From contig OY997594.1 of assembly GCA_963921825.1 (NCBI GenBank), positions 12,343,001-12,407,000 of the forward strand: 64,000 nucleotides of DNA, read 5' to 3'. Positions 9,543 to 20,014 of this stretch are shown here, piece by piece; positions within the stretch are counted from its first letter, which is position 1; each line of letters opens with the position of its first letter. The stretch comes from Erodium maritimum (Eukaryota > Streptophyta > Magnoliopsida > Geraniales > Geraniaceae). The notes below the pieces were generated by a model that worked only from the letters and a program-made list of their open reading frames with translations, was not told the DNA's origin and ran no database searches. Both the position numbers and the translations under genes were made by a program.

Positions 9543-11813
9543 TTTTTTTTATCAGAGAAGTTTTATAATCCTTATTCTCAAAATGAGATATAGACAGTCT
9601 GCACGAGGGCAGACTATTACCACGAACTACAAAAAACCTACAATATCAAAGGTGGATATACCATCCAACCACAATACAAACTAAAAACACGAACCAAAAA
9701 ACAGAACGAAAAACATATCCACTAGCCTAGTTAACCCAACCAAAACGACTTGGAACCAAAGGACTCATGCAGCTCAATAACAAGAACCCTTGCGCCGAAG
9801 CAAAGAAAACCAAAAGAAGCAAGACATAGACCAACACAGAATTTCACCCCCACCAAAGCAACAAAGATCAGCCTTTGGGGGGCACCTCCTTGCTCGTTCG
9901 TGGGTTGTCCGGAGTAGTTTCCGAGTAAAAAAACCGCATTCCGGACCAGAGGGACGCAATTCTGCGTCCAACATATTAAGTTCCTTCCTGAACTGTTCGA
10001 CGGTAGTCTTGGATTCGAAACCCATTTTGCTACAGTAAGGCCAAGCCTTGGTCGCTAACTGTTGTTTGCTCAAGTCTATAATAGGCCCGTGCCCGTATGC
10101 ATCAGCCGCCAAAGTCTGATCCGATAAGGTACCTGAATTACCGCAGAGTTCCTTACCCTTAAGCATGCACTTCTTCTTGCGGAAAAGGAAATTGCTCGAC
10201 ACCGTTCTTTCCGAACCACATGTCCCTACTGGAGACTTCGTGTCAGGCACAATCATGTTTGTATGTACCTGTACTGAGCCCACCCCTACTCCCCAGTGTA
10301 TTTAGGAGAAGGTGTCACGCTCTCGAGCCCCCTATCTTGGACTTGCGGACTAGGAAACATGTTTCGTAAGACTGTCTTCCCAGAGTCGCTTGGTACTGAA
10401 AGCGCCGTCGGCACCGTATCAACAAGCACCCTGGGTGAGAATCAGAGTGACTATCCTTGTCGGAATCCTCATAATCTTTTGTCCCACTCCCAATCGAAAC
10501 GTCACCCTCATCCCACCGAGACCCTTCTGCAACATACACATCAGGCACAGACGCAACTTCAACGACCAAAGACAACACCGAGACAACCTTGTCACCTAAT
10601 TCCACCTCCATAATCTGTAAAGTTAGGCAAGGCTCCATATGGATCAACACCAGAGACTCAGCAAATTTCAGCCCATGTAACGAATCTGGATGAACCATGA
10701 CAACCGTGCCCAAACTCTCAGCCAGGGACTCCAGATTCGCACGACTCCACCCATGGTATGGAACCTCAAAAAACTTGTTCCAAATGAACACACCTCCCTT
10801 ACTAAGTAGAGCCTCCTTGTCGAGACTCATGACAACCCATTGAGAAAGCCAAACCCAACCATTCGCTCTTCTATCGATTTGTCCAAGCAAAGGATCAAGA
10901 AGACTCTGTTCCCCAATGCCGTAATCTTAACGGAAGTCTCTCCCTGTCGGACAAACTCGTCCTGCAGATCAGTTGGCATTACGTTCTCTCGAAGCACCCC
11001 CAACAATCCCTCATCAACCTCCGAAGCCCGAGCATTATCAACCTGCAACACTAATGGCGTCCTTCCACCCCGAACACGCTCCTCCCTTTTTTTGTTAATA
11101 GAGTCTCGTAAATCTATGGCAAGCCTTTGATCCCAAGCTTGGGCAACAAATAATTTGTGGAAACCCAGCATGGATCCATTAACCTTTCTCACCACCTGCT
11201 CAAAATCAGTCCCAACCCGAAAGGAGACAAAACCAAAGAATTTACCTCTCCAATTTGGATTCGCTGGGATGTGAATATGAGCAACATCTGCAACCGTGCC
11301 AAAAATCTCTTTCAAGCCTTCAGTTGTCGTCCCTTCCGGTAAATTGTATACAAAGACCTTGTGATCGGAGAGGGATCCCGAAGCAGCAACTCTTCCGGTC
11401 CGGTGAACTCCTTCCCTGTACGAATCGGCACCCTTTCCTCTGGACCCTTCCTCGGCAGAAACGACAGCCACCCCGTTACCTTTCTCTTTCTCCCTTGCCG
11501 CTGGAACTTGATCTGCAGACATCACAACAAATCAGACCACCATACCTTACCGGACCGAACTCGAGATCAGCCGAAGTATATGGATGAACCTCGCCTCTGT
11601 CAAGCTCTGCGTGCAAAACTGAAAGAGGGGGAGAGTCACGAATTCAAAAACAAGCTGACCTGCTCGTGGCTCCGCCGACGAACAACCACGATCACTGATC
11701 GCAAGCCAGGCGGAGCAGATCGACGCCGGTAGCACTAAACCGGGGCTGGACGAGGGGCTATCGCGTAGGGGCGCGTTCTCCTAGGGTCGGCTTTGTACAG
11801 AAAAATACAGACT
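9543..11813 (-). mobile_element. LINE with RRM-type ORF1, lacking ORF2
   Basis: An 8-bp target duplication TACACGTG flanks the element at 9535-9542 and 11814-11821. The minus-strand 3' end is a poly-A tail (T8 on plus at 9543-9550), preceded by a LINE-like 3' untranslated region. The remaining coding part is ORF1 only. There is no trace of endonuclease or reverse transcriptase between ORF1 and the tail. It is therefore either an internally deleted copy or a nonautonomous LINE derivative mobilised in trans. It inserted into the TRIM at 9231-11890, which dates it as younger than that TRIM. Confidence 0.8.
9774..11522 (-). pseudogene. LINE ORF1 protein with RNA-recognition motif, frameshifted
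   Basis: The frame opens with ATG at 11522 and runs to 10827. It contains an RRM at roughly residues 50-130, with RNP2-like KVFVYNL and RNP1-like GKFFGFVSF. A second frame (10890-10315) continues with GGVFIWNKFFEVPYHGW and further sequence typical of plant L1 ORF1 proteins, and a third (10283-9774) follows. ORF1 of L1 elements binds the element's own RNA and forms the transposition particle. The RRM-bearing type is known from plant L1 families. The zinc-knuckle region is not clear. Two frame changes mean no full-length product. The 5' start choice is weak because upstream sequence is also GC-rich leader. Confidence 0.65.
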
Positions 11814-11890
11814 TACACGTGAGGGTTAAAATACAAGCCCCTCATAAAAAATATATGGACAAATTGAGCACTTGATAAACATACTGTTTG

Positions 11891-12443
11891 CTATTGTTTT
11901 TTTGGTGTGTCGCCTGAATGTTTGGACGAGAAAATTTGGACAACTTGATTAGACGACTTAATCATGTCAGTTGACCACGGAGGGCGTACCGTGGTGTCTC
12001 ATTTCTCGGATGTTTCCTGCCTTGCGCTTGAAGCAAGAGCATAAACTCAGAAACAGAATATTGTTGTCAAAGTCAACTTTTAGACCACTCCGGTTCTAAG
12101 AACTGAAACCCCATATGTCAATTCATGATTCATTAATTAAGATTATCAACCTACGATTATCGCCAACTAAATCATTGAGACTAACAACCACTGTAGCCGA
12201 AATGGACATGTTCACGAGTCGCCAACGGACACGCACAAATGCCTTTTTTGACTAATAAAAAAGAACACCAAAACTATTGCTCAACTTGCTCATCAAGTAA
12301 CGTTCCATCATATATAAGACCCAACTATGAGCATAGGTTTCACAATTTACACACATAGTCCAAACCCAAAACATCCATCTATCCAAGAGAGATTGATATA
12401 TTATTACAAGTGCTTATAGGTATAGTTGCTTAGTTATAAGAAG
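11891..12443 (+). promoter_or_regulatory. Upstream region and 5' leader of the 68-aa gene
   Basis: The sequence is AT-rich, as is usual for plant promoters. A TATA-like TATATAAGACC lies at about 12310-12320. It is followed by an A/C-rich leader of about 110 bases without in-frame upstream ATGs of note. No transposon is recognised between about 11895 and the gene. The TATA assignment is inference. Confidence 0.4.
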
Positions 12444-12650
12444 ATGGGCAAGCACAAGAACGAGAGCGGAGTGCTGTCAGTGTTGAAGTCATTGCTTCCA
12501 TGCCGGTTTGGTTCTGGGGACGGAGACGATCTTCATTTGAAGAAGAAGAAGAAAACTTCGTCTCCGTCAAGCAGCGGTGGAGGGCCAGAGGCCACCATGG
12601 TTGCTGCAGCTAACCATTTCTCTACTATTCCCAAAGTGCGGTTTCAATAG
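12444..12650 (+). CDS. Small basic protein of unknown function (68 aa)
   Basis: The frame starts at ATG 12444 in a strong plant start context (AAGATGG) and ends with TAG. The codons in front of it are open but contain no ATG. The protein begins MGKHKNESGVLSVLKSLLP, has one cysteine, a run of five lysines in the middle, a serine/glycine-rich stretch, and a hydrophobic C-terminal quarter ending KVRFQ. No signal peptide or membrane segment is visible. A TATA-like box lies about 125 bases upstream, and the 3' flank is AT-rich as for a plant 3' UTR. I do not recognise the family. Small intronless plant genes of this type are often stress- or hormone-responsive, but nothing here proves that. It is the only plausible gene in 11.9-19.9 kb. 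Confidence 0.55.
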   Translation: MGKHKNESGVLSVLKSLLPCRFGSGDGDDLHLKKKKKTSSPSSSGGGPEATMVAAANHFSTIPKVRFQ

Positions 12651-13129
12651 TAAATTGGTTTATGTCTTTTGGATCCTGTTGTATCATAAACACTAAGTCA
12701 AAACTGTATATATAACTCAGTATATTTATTAGGTTTCATTGTATACAAAATGTATTGTATATATTCTTATTTTCAAAATTTACTGACTTTACAGTAAAAG
12801 AGAAAAAGAAAATAAATAAAATCATTTACCCATTCCCACTAATGCATTCCTGCAAATTTCAATGACCAACACAAGTTATGAAACAAAACCCCAATTCAAT
12901 ACTAAGGAACATATTTATATATCATATACATTTTTTTTGTTCAATTCACATGATGTCTGTGACTTACATACAACATTTTATTCGGCTACAAAATGAAGCA
13001 CCTTTGGTTGTTCATATTGACATGATCTTTCCCTTCTTCTTCTTTTTCCAAAAGCTCATGACATCCTCAAACTGCAAACCAACATTAACAAGCTCCCTAA
13101 GCTCAAACCATGTTAAGTAAACAGAGGTC
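12651..13129. other. 3' flank of the small gene, no further gene
   Basis: AT-rich sequence with several AATAAA-like hexamers near 12805-12820 could serve as the 3' end of the 12444 gene. A long T run sits near 12930. Nothing else is recognised. Confidence 0.4.
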
Positions 13130-13734
13130 TTTGTTAACTGTAACTTTAATTACCTTGTATAATTTTAGCCAAAGGCTACTACCTCTCTCTAGAATTTTTC
13201 TCTCTACCTTCTCTCTACCCTCTTTAACCTTAGCGACCTCTCTGGCACCACCGGTGTCTGATCTGGCTCCCTCCGGAGACAGTAACGACGTCGGTGGCTT
13301 CCCCTCGTTCCTCTCTTTGCTTTTTTCTTTCTTCACTTCCTCTTCCATCGATTCCGGCGGGGATCTTCGTAGATCTGGGAACACGCTTCAGATCTACTAC
13401 TAGGCGACACTTTTTATTTTGTCTCTGTGAGCTTTCCAGTCCCAAATCCACCTTATCCCTTGTTTCTCGGCTGTTTGGGAGTCCGGGCCTCGTCGGAGCA
13501 GGTGGTCTTCCGACGAGGGGTTTGGCCAGTAAGGCTTTGTTTCTGAAGTTCGTTGCGGTGGAGGAGCTAACTTGGATGCGAGAAGAGTTGCTTGATCTGC
13601 TGGCGTGGCGACGGGTTGCTGCATCTTCCTTTATGGCATACGTCTAGGTAAAATCCACATCTTGTTAACCCTCTTGTCTCTCTGGTTAGAGAAGTCGGAC
13701 CCCTTTTTAACACGACCTCTTTTTAACATAACAT
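13130..13734 (+). other. Pyrimidine-rich, LINE-leader-like sequence
   Basis: The plus strand has CTCTCTCT-rich and then GC-rich sequence with overlapping short frames on both strands. The composition resembles the 5' leader of plant LINEs, or a gene 5' end lost to a later insertion. No conserved domain is recognisable in any frame. It ends where the Tekay fragment begins at about 13735. Confidence 0.3.
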
Positions 13735-14287
13735 TCATGCTGACATCGCGTCGTTACAACCTGGTTCAGGCGTCCCCGAATTACGTTGTAACCACTTGAC
13801 ATCCCCCATTCACGTCCGGCTACAGTGGCCCCTATAGCCAAATCGTGATGGTACATACACTTCAGTTTCTGCAGAAAATTGGGCATGACCCGTTCGTAAA
13901 TTAAGCTAACCATCCGCTTATACGGGACAACCAATTACCACTTGTACACAACACTCAATTACACTTTCAGCCCACATCAATTTATCTCAACTTTACACCT
14001 CGGGCCTCGGTAATGTCACTTTTACCGCCCGACCAAGTCCACACTAGGAAAACAGTTTAACCCAAACAATAACACCAACTACACAGGTTTACCAAAAGCA
14101 CACGGTACTTAGACCGGACAAACCACTCACCCGAGACTTCTTCCGCCTCGTTTCTACGCGTAAGACATCTTCGACTTGCGTAACCGACACACAGCAACCT
14201 AACGACCCAACTCTACCCACCTAATTGACGTACGGTCCGAGGTTTTGAAAAACCATTTCAAAATGAAACCTGGCTCTGATACCAAAT
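13735..14287 (-). mobile_element. Tekay-type gypsy internal fragment with primer-binding site
   Basis: In reverse complement this matches the leader of the intact gypsy copy at about 40990-41930. Shared parts include the block around GTGGTTACAACG and GGGGACGCCTGAAC, and the first bases after the primer site with CAAAACCTCGG. The primer-binding site TGGTATCAGAGCCA (initiator tRNA-Met) lies on minus at 14284-14271. Gag and pol are missing, so this is a truncated copy joined to the LTR that starts at 14288. Confidence 0.7.
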
Positions 14288-15350
14288 TGTCACGCCCCAA
14301 ATCCGGTGTTGACCGGACTCGAGACGTGACTTGAAGAAATTAAATAAAAGCAATTTAAAAGTGATTAATAATTGAAAAGGGTGAATAAAATAAGCCAATA
14401 GAATATCCAAAACACTGAGTCCTACACTCAGTCACATACAAAATTCGAAAAAAGACAATACGTCTCTAATAATCCTAAACAAAATAAACTAGGGCCTCCG
14501 CTAGCTCCCAAGCTCTGCATAACCCTCTAATCCAGATCAAAGCTAACACCGGTAGAAAACATAGTAAGGGGTGAGCTGGACGCTCAGTAGGGAAAAGTTA
14601 CGAAATCCACCCCATTACGAACTTACCAAGAAGGCCTTTCCAAAATTAAAAGTTTAATCAAAAGGGTTGATAAATCAATGCGACACTTAAACCATCTAAG
14701 GACCATACTCATTTACCCTGACACTCGCCAGACTAACGATCCCCAACTTTAACTCAACACTAACTGCTATACCGAGACAACACCGAATTAACAACCAAGG
14801 AAAACCACAATAGCCACAAGCACAACAACACTCACAAACACAGCAACACTCATTCAAAATCCAAGGCATTCTCAACACAAACAATTCACACACTTGCACG
14901 GTTTCAGGAGCAATTCGCTTGGCCCGGCGAAGACCGAGACCGGTAACCCATCGCCGGTCAACACCAAGTGAGGACCCATAAGGGAAGACCTGTAATTATA
15001 CCGAGCACGAGCCAACACCTACCTGGGAATAACTGTCACCAATACCTATAGAGAAGCGCATCGCCACACCGAATGCCGCACTGTACAAGTTTTGACTCCG
15101 AGCAAGCAACAACACAAAGTGATCAGGATACGGGGAACCGGGGCATTCGAGCTGAGCGTTCCAATACCGTGACTGGTAACCCCTCGTCGGCCAACACCAA
15201 ACGAGGACCCATATTAGAAGACCTGTAACTATACCGAGCACGAGCCCACCCAGCCCGGACATATTTGACACCAAAACAACCACACGAGCAAAGCTTGTCG
15301 GAAACCACTACCGCTTTCCCCACCCACAACAACACCGGAGAGGTCAATGT
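14288..15350 (-). mobile_element. Tekay-type LTR, 3' part (truncated)
   Basis: The LTR end TGTCACGCCCC (plus strand) abuts the primer-site region at 14287. The LTR carries the hairpin GAGC...GCTC at 14573-14585, shared with the other Tekay LTRs of the window. A tandem duplication with a period of about 233 bp is visible at about 14929 and 15162 (blocks containing CGAGGACCCATA or GTGAGGACCCATA). The copy is interrupted at 15351 by a solo LTR. I could not find its outer (TGTAAG) end to the right of that insertion, so the boundary beyond about 15 kb is uncertain. Confidence 0.6.
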
Positions 15351-16339
15351 TGTCACGCCCCAACTCCGGTTTTGACCGGACTCGAGACGTGAACTAAAAA
15401 TAACAATAAATAAAGTAAGTTTAAGCTAAATAAACTCCAACGATGGTTCAAACTCATAAATCCTGATAAAAGAGTCAAATGCTCGAGTGTCACAATAAAA
15501 CGATGTTTAATACAAAAGAAGGTACGTTACTAAACAACCCACAAATAAGGACTCTCGCCAGGCTCCCCAGCTCTGAGATGTCCTCTAAACCGACTCACGA
15601 TCAAAACCTGTAAAACAGTAATAAAGGGGTGAGCTTTCGCTCAGTAGGAAAAAAGTAGTTAAGGAGATGAGCTATCCGCTCACCACCACGGGTAACCGTC
15701 CAATTAGGGCATACTAGTAAGCACAATAACTACAAATCAATTAAACAAGTAACCCAAGACAACGCTTGACCCTCACCCGGGTACAACCCGTAAATCAAAC
15801 TCAACATTGAACCGAATTCAAACACTCTTCTCAACTTTGTTCTTAGCATCTGTTACCTAACAATTCTCAATGGACAACGCCCACGGTTACCTCACAACCG
15901 ACCACACGTGCGAACTCGCACGACATTACACATAATTTAGGTATAGCTGTATTTAAAATCACAGAAAATCACTTAGCATGCATAAGCAGTCATAACAGTC
16001 AACACAGATCAACACACAGAGTAATATCATTAACAATCACTGCCACCTATGGTATTCCAAAGCAATGCGTCGGCTCATCAACAACCCGACTTATCACGTC
16101 GTCCGAACTCACATCGGCCTGGACATCTTCCCGGAACACGGCTCCTCGGGGTAACTCATAATATAGCGGACCGGAATCCTCCGTCGGTCGGGTATATCTT
16201 CACGTAGCACGGGGCACAAATCACATCACACATACCATCCCGGGGTACGGTATAAACATTGCTCTGAAATACCCTCCTCAGCTCTAGATCCCCTGTACCG
16301 TAATTGCACATGCATCACAAGTATCACACTGGAACCAAA

Positions 16340-16720
16340 TCCTCGGCCTAGATATCCCATAACGGAATCCTCCACGGTATATATATCATACTGGAAGCCT
16401 CGGTCTAGATATCTATATCGGAACCACCATCGATATAGATATCGAGCCGGAACACATCGCCTCGGAACATATCGTGACAGAACTGGCACAACATCCGCCA
16501 CGATATCGGACCGGAACAACATCCACAAACATATCATACCGAACACATCATCGGTCTAGATATCCTATACCGAAATCCTTCGTCGGTATAGGTATCATAC
16601 CAGAACACACCATCGGTCTAGATATCCTATACCAGAATCCTCCGACGGTATCGGTATCATATCGGAACACACAGTATATCAATACCAAACAATCTTACCG
16701 GAACACATCACATCTGTCTA
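16340..16720. repeat. Tandem ~60-bp units inside the solo LTR
   Basis: Successive units combine ATATCATAC, CGGAACACA, CATCGGTCTAGATATC and TATACC-x-GAATCCTCC motifs with a period near 60 bp and considerable divergence. They lie inside the proposed LTR intron. The other Tekay LTRs of the window have unrelated tandem arrays in the same part. Confidence 0.6.
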
Positions 16721-17341
16721 TCAATCACCCGATCATATCATAAGGCAGTAGTTCACTTCATACTAAACATATCATACCAGACATATCATACAAACATATC
16801 ATACCGAGTATATTATATCATGATCCTCGATTCAACAACGGATATACCACACATCAAGCCTTACAAGTCATCAATCACAACAACACAGTCAACACGCAAT
16901 CCTACGGGCCCAACCAGGGACCCACATGTGATACTACAGCACAATAATTCTCACACTTACGAGCACGACCTGGCCCGTAAGTGGCTCCATCTTTATATGA
17001 TTATGCTAATTATTCACATCCTACATACGATTCTATATTATATCGATTGTTCATAACCTATATGCACACTAGTAACTTTCCGCAATTAAACCGGTATTCA
17101 CTACTTTTCCCTACCTCAATCGCTATCCAAACGCAAGCCAACGCGAGTCGCCTAGTAGCCTCTTCCGCCGTGCTCAGGAATAACGTCTAAGATCACAAGT
17201 AATACGAGAATTAACAATAATTCAAAGGCTGTTTAAAGAGAAAACAATCGAATTACCCCCGACAATCAAAACATGGACCGAAGGTAAACTGGGCCTGAAC
17301 AAGGCCCATTCCGGGCGGCCTAGAGGCCCGGTACCCGACCC

Positions 17342-17530
17342 GGTCCGTGCGGCCCGCCGGCCCGGTATCCGACCCAGTCTGTGCGACCCACCGGCCCGTT
17401 ATCCGACCCGGTCCGTGCGGCTCACAGGCCCGGTCTCCGGCCCAGACCGTGCCTCTCAGAGGGCCGGCCAGAGGCCCGGATCGTGCCTCTCAGAGGGCCG
17501 GTCAGAGGCCATCTCCGTGCCCCTCGGAGG
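17342..17530. repeat. GC-rich ~34-bp tandem array in the solo LTR
   Basis: About five and a half units of 33-35 bp begin with a CCGTGC-like core (for example GTCCGTGCGGC and ACCGTGCCTCTCAGAGGG). The array lies 0.89-1.08 kb from the LTR start. A different 35-bp GC-rich array sits at nearly the same distance in the LTR at 47039. Confidence 0.7.
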
Positions 17531-18424
17531 GTCTCCTTCCTCTTCTTCCCTCAACTTCGTCCCTTACGAATTTCCAACCTCCAAAACTTCATTTTTGACC
17601 TCCCAAAACCTCCAAATCAGTCCCACAACCTCAATACTTCAATACCCAAGTGGGTTTCAACAAAACCATAAAAACCCAATGAAATTTCATCATCCAACTC
17701 TACTTTTATCCACAAATCAACTACTTAAACAACAAAAACTCAATAACCATTAAAACCCACCTAGTTCATGCCTTTTTCTATCAAACCCATAGCCCCAACC
17801 TTCATTAAAAGTGGGTTTCAAGGATTACTCACCTTAGGAATGAAGAGGGAATGAAGAAACTAGAAGAATTGAAGCTTTTTTGGTGAAGAAACCACCCAAA
17901 GTTCTCTCTTTTCTCCCTTTCTTCTTCTTCTTCAAGCTATGGAGCTCTCAAAACTTCTCTCCCTTGTGTGATTTTCGGCCAACACAACAAATGAGCTGAA
18001 TTGTTGCTTCAATATTGCCTTTAACCTAAGCTAGAAATACATAAAAAGCCCCTCTTGCTCCCTCTCTTCTCCTTTGGTCCAAGTGAGGGTAAAATGGTCA
18101 TTTTCCACCCTTTTCTTCTCCTCCAAGACACCATGGACAAGTGTTCATGTGGGGTCCGCCTCTACCCCAAAATATCTCAGCACAATTAAATTAATTCGAT
18201 TTAGCCTCTACTTAGACCTAGTTTGACCTGGGTTTGACTTTTTTTTTCAAAATTACACATTTGAAGGGAACTAAGCTAACCGTAACGAAGACTAAGCTTT
18301 TTGGGTCCCGGAAAGGTCCCGAATGACTCCTGGAGTCATCGGTTGACTTTTCCGGCGGAAAGTCAACTTTCGCCAGATTTCACCGGTTCGACCGGGGTCG
18401 ACCGGGGGCGGTTCTTACAAATGT

Positions 18425-19200
18425 CAGGAAAGGGGCCACCACAACAACTTGCCAAACTCCATCCGAACCAAATCAGCTGACCATCCAGAGAACTCCAACA
18501 ACAAGAAACCACTCGAGGAGGATGGAGGCAGTTGACCGGAGAACAATGAACTCTTGCACACGAACCCACTCTGGCCAATATCAAGGTCGAGACGATCGGT
18601 GACCATACACTCATAAGCTAAGACGATCTAGAAAACGGGACTAACTTGTCTGTGCATGCCGGTGAACAGCGACTCCCCGACCACCCTTGCCTAAGACAGG
18701 GACGAACCCCGAGCTCAGGGCCGGAACCAACATTCACAGAGCCAATCCGCGAGCACCATAACACGAACTGAAGAACCAGGATCTGAAGCACAAAAAACGC
18801 AAGAGCCAAATCTGAATCACCAACAAGACCCGGTCACCAGCAGGCTGACACCTTAGACAGCCATAGAAGCTCTGGTAAGCTCCAAACCGAAGCGAGGCAG
18901 AGCTCCCGAGCAGATCTAGAGCAAGATTTTAGATCTGAGCAGCTCTCGAGCTCTCAAACCGGACGGACTCAACTGGAGAGGCGAGAACTCCAGCACCGAA
19001 CGATGCAATCACCAGAAATGCGAGCAAACAGAGAAGGCGGAGCTCGGATCGCGAGAGGAAGACGAAGTAGGGTTGGAGGATAGGAACGGAAGGAGAGATA
19101 GGAGAGTCTTCCACCGACAACAACCATAGTCATAACCGTGGTCGTCACTGGCGAGGCCTAACAGTAAAGTGGCGGCGGTTTAAGGTTAGGGAGGGGGTCG
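18425..19200 (-). other. GC-rich leader-like sequence, possibly LINE-derived
   Basis: Read on minus, this is a pyrimidine- and GC-rich stretch with overlapping short frames and many CTCC and TCTG motifs, similar in style to plant LINE 5' leaders. It continues across the solo LTR insertion from 15350. No conserved protein domain is visible. It could also be a distant part of the truncated LTR at 14288. I cannot decide. Confidence 0.3.
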
Positions 19201-20014
19201 GTATTTAGAGAGTATTTGTGAAACTAGTTTCTTTGTTGCTCAATATTACTTGAACTAGTAACAGATAACTTGTCACGCACCTTATAGCTTGGTCCATGTG
19301 TAAATGAGAGGCATAGCTTTGGGTAAGATGTGGTGAGATAGCTCCATCGGAATGTTCATTGCTTTGTGTGCCATGCTTGTTATCTCCTTCGTTGTCATGG
19401 ATATACCGTGTCTTTGTATTCGGTATATGTGACATTATAATGCATAGGAAAATTTGAAATGTAGAAGAGGTATTTACATACCAATATACCAATATAAAAG
19501 ATTATGTTTCTTTTCAACTTGGTAGGTTTATTTTGTGAGTTTCGAATCTTCTCCTCCATGACATTTGGTCCTAGTGATTATGAAGTTTTCATTATGGTGA
19601 TGGCATGGAATCATTCTCTTTGAAACTTAGTATCAAATCATATAGCTAAGGTGAGTCGAATCGATTTGTTCATCCTCTGGTAGTGATATTAGTCTAGGGC
19701 ATGGATGAATACGACCGAATAACCACGTGTTGCATTGCAAATGACCACAGTATAGGCGAAGAGGGAGCGATGCAATACATGTAAATATGCTCTTTTAGAA
19801 TTGTTGTTCCTTATGGCTGCCTCATTCGGCTCAGATAATGGTTTGTGTTGATCTACTTATGGAAAAGCATGATTCTTTGGTTTTGCAAGATGCTAATTAT
19901 TATAGTAGTGATTAATTCATTTAAACAGCAGGACAGGGTTTAACGAAACAAGGCGTTCATTACATGATAGACTATTTAATAATGCATACTATTACTGGTA
20001 CAGACCATATTTAC
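19201..20014. other. 3' flank of the first nucleoredoxin-like gene
   Basis: The sequence is moderately AT-rich with no domain-bearing frame. Its right part (about 19900-20014) presumably contains the 3' UTR of the minus-strand gene that ends at 20015. Nothing else is recognised. Confidence 0.4.

Larger units (their letters stand above)
9231..11890 (+). mobile_element. Second TRIM, interrupted by a LINE
   Basis: The left terminal repeat spans 9231-9342 (112 bp, TGTTGAAATATAAG to TTTAACA). It is followed at 9343 by TGGTATCAGAGC, the initiator tRNA-Met primer site. The interior contains two ~78-bp tandem units rich in CACCTCCACCCTATGGT and CAGATGTCCAGTCC, at about 9380-9540. A LINE then interrupts it at 9543-11813. 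After the LINE, from about 11823 to 11885, the start of the right terminal repeat is recognisable by GATAAACAT and an ATTGAGCACTTGATAA block matching 9268-9290. The right end is degraded. No TSD was found for the TRIM itself. Confidence 0.7.
15351..18419 (-). mobile_element. Solo LTR of a Tekay/Del-type gypsy element
   Basis: The LTR runs from TGTCACGCCCC on plus to TTCTTACA (minus TGTAAGAACCGCC at the right end), 3069 bp. The 5-bp target duplication AATGT lies at 15346-15350 and 18420-18424. No internal region is attached, so this is a solo LTR left by LTR-LTR recombination. It closely matches in length the intact LTR at 47039-50127 (3089 bp). It contains tandem ~60-bp units around 16340-16720 and GC-rich ~34-bp units at 17342-17530. 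A putative intron runs on minus from 17832 (AAG|GTGAGTAA) to 15608 (TTTTACAG|G). The hairpin GAGC...GCTC lies at 15631-15642. Confidence 0.85.

Noticed and set aside
17347..17753. Arginine/proline-rich frames in the solo LTR
   Set aside because: They translate the GC-rich 34-bp array in three frames and have no independent support.
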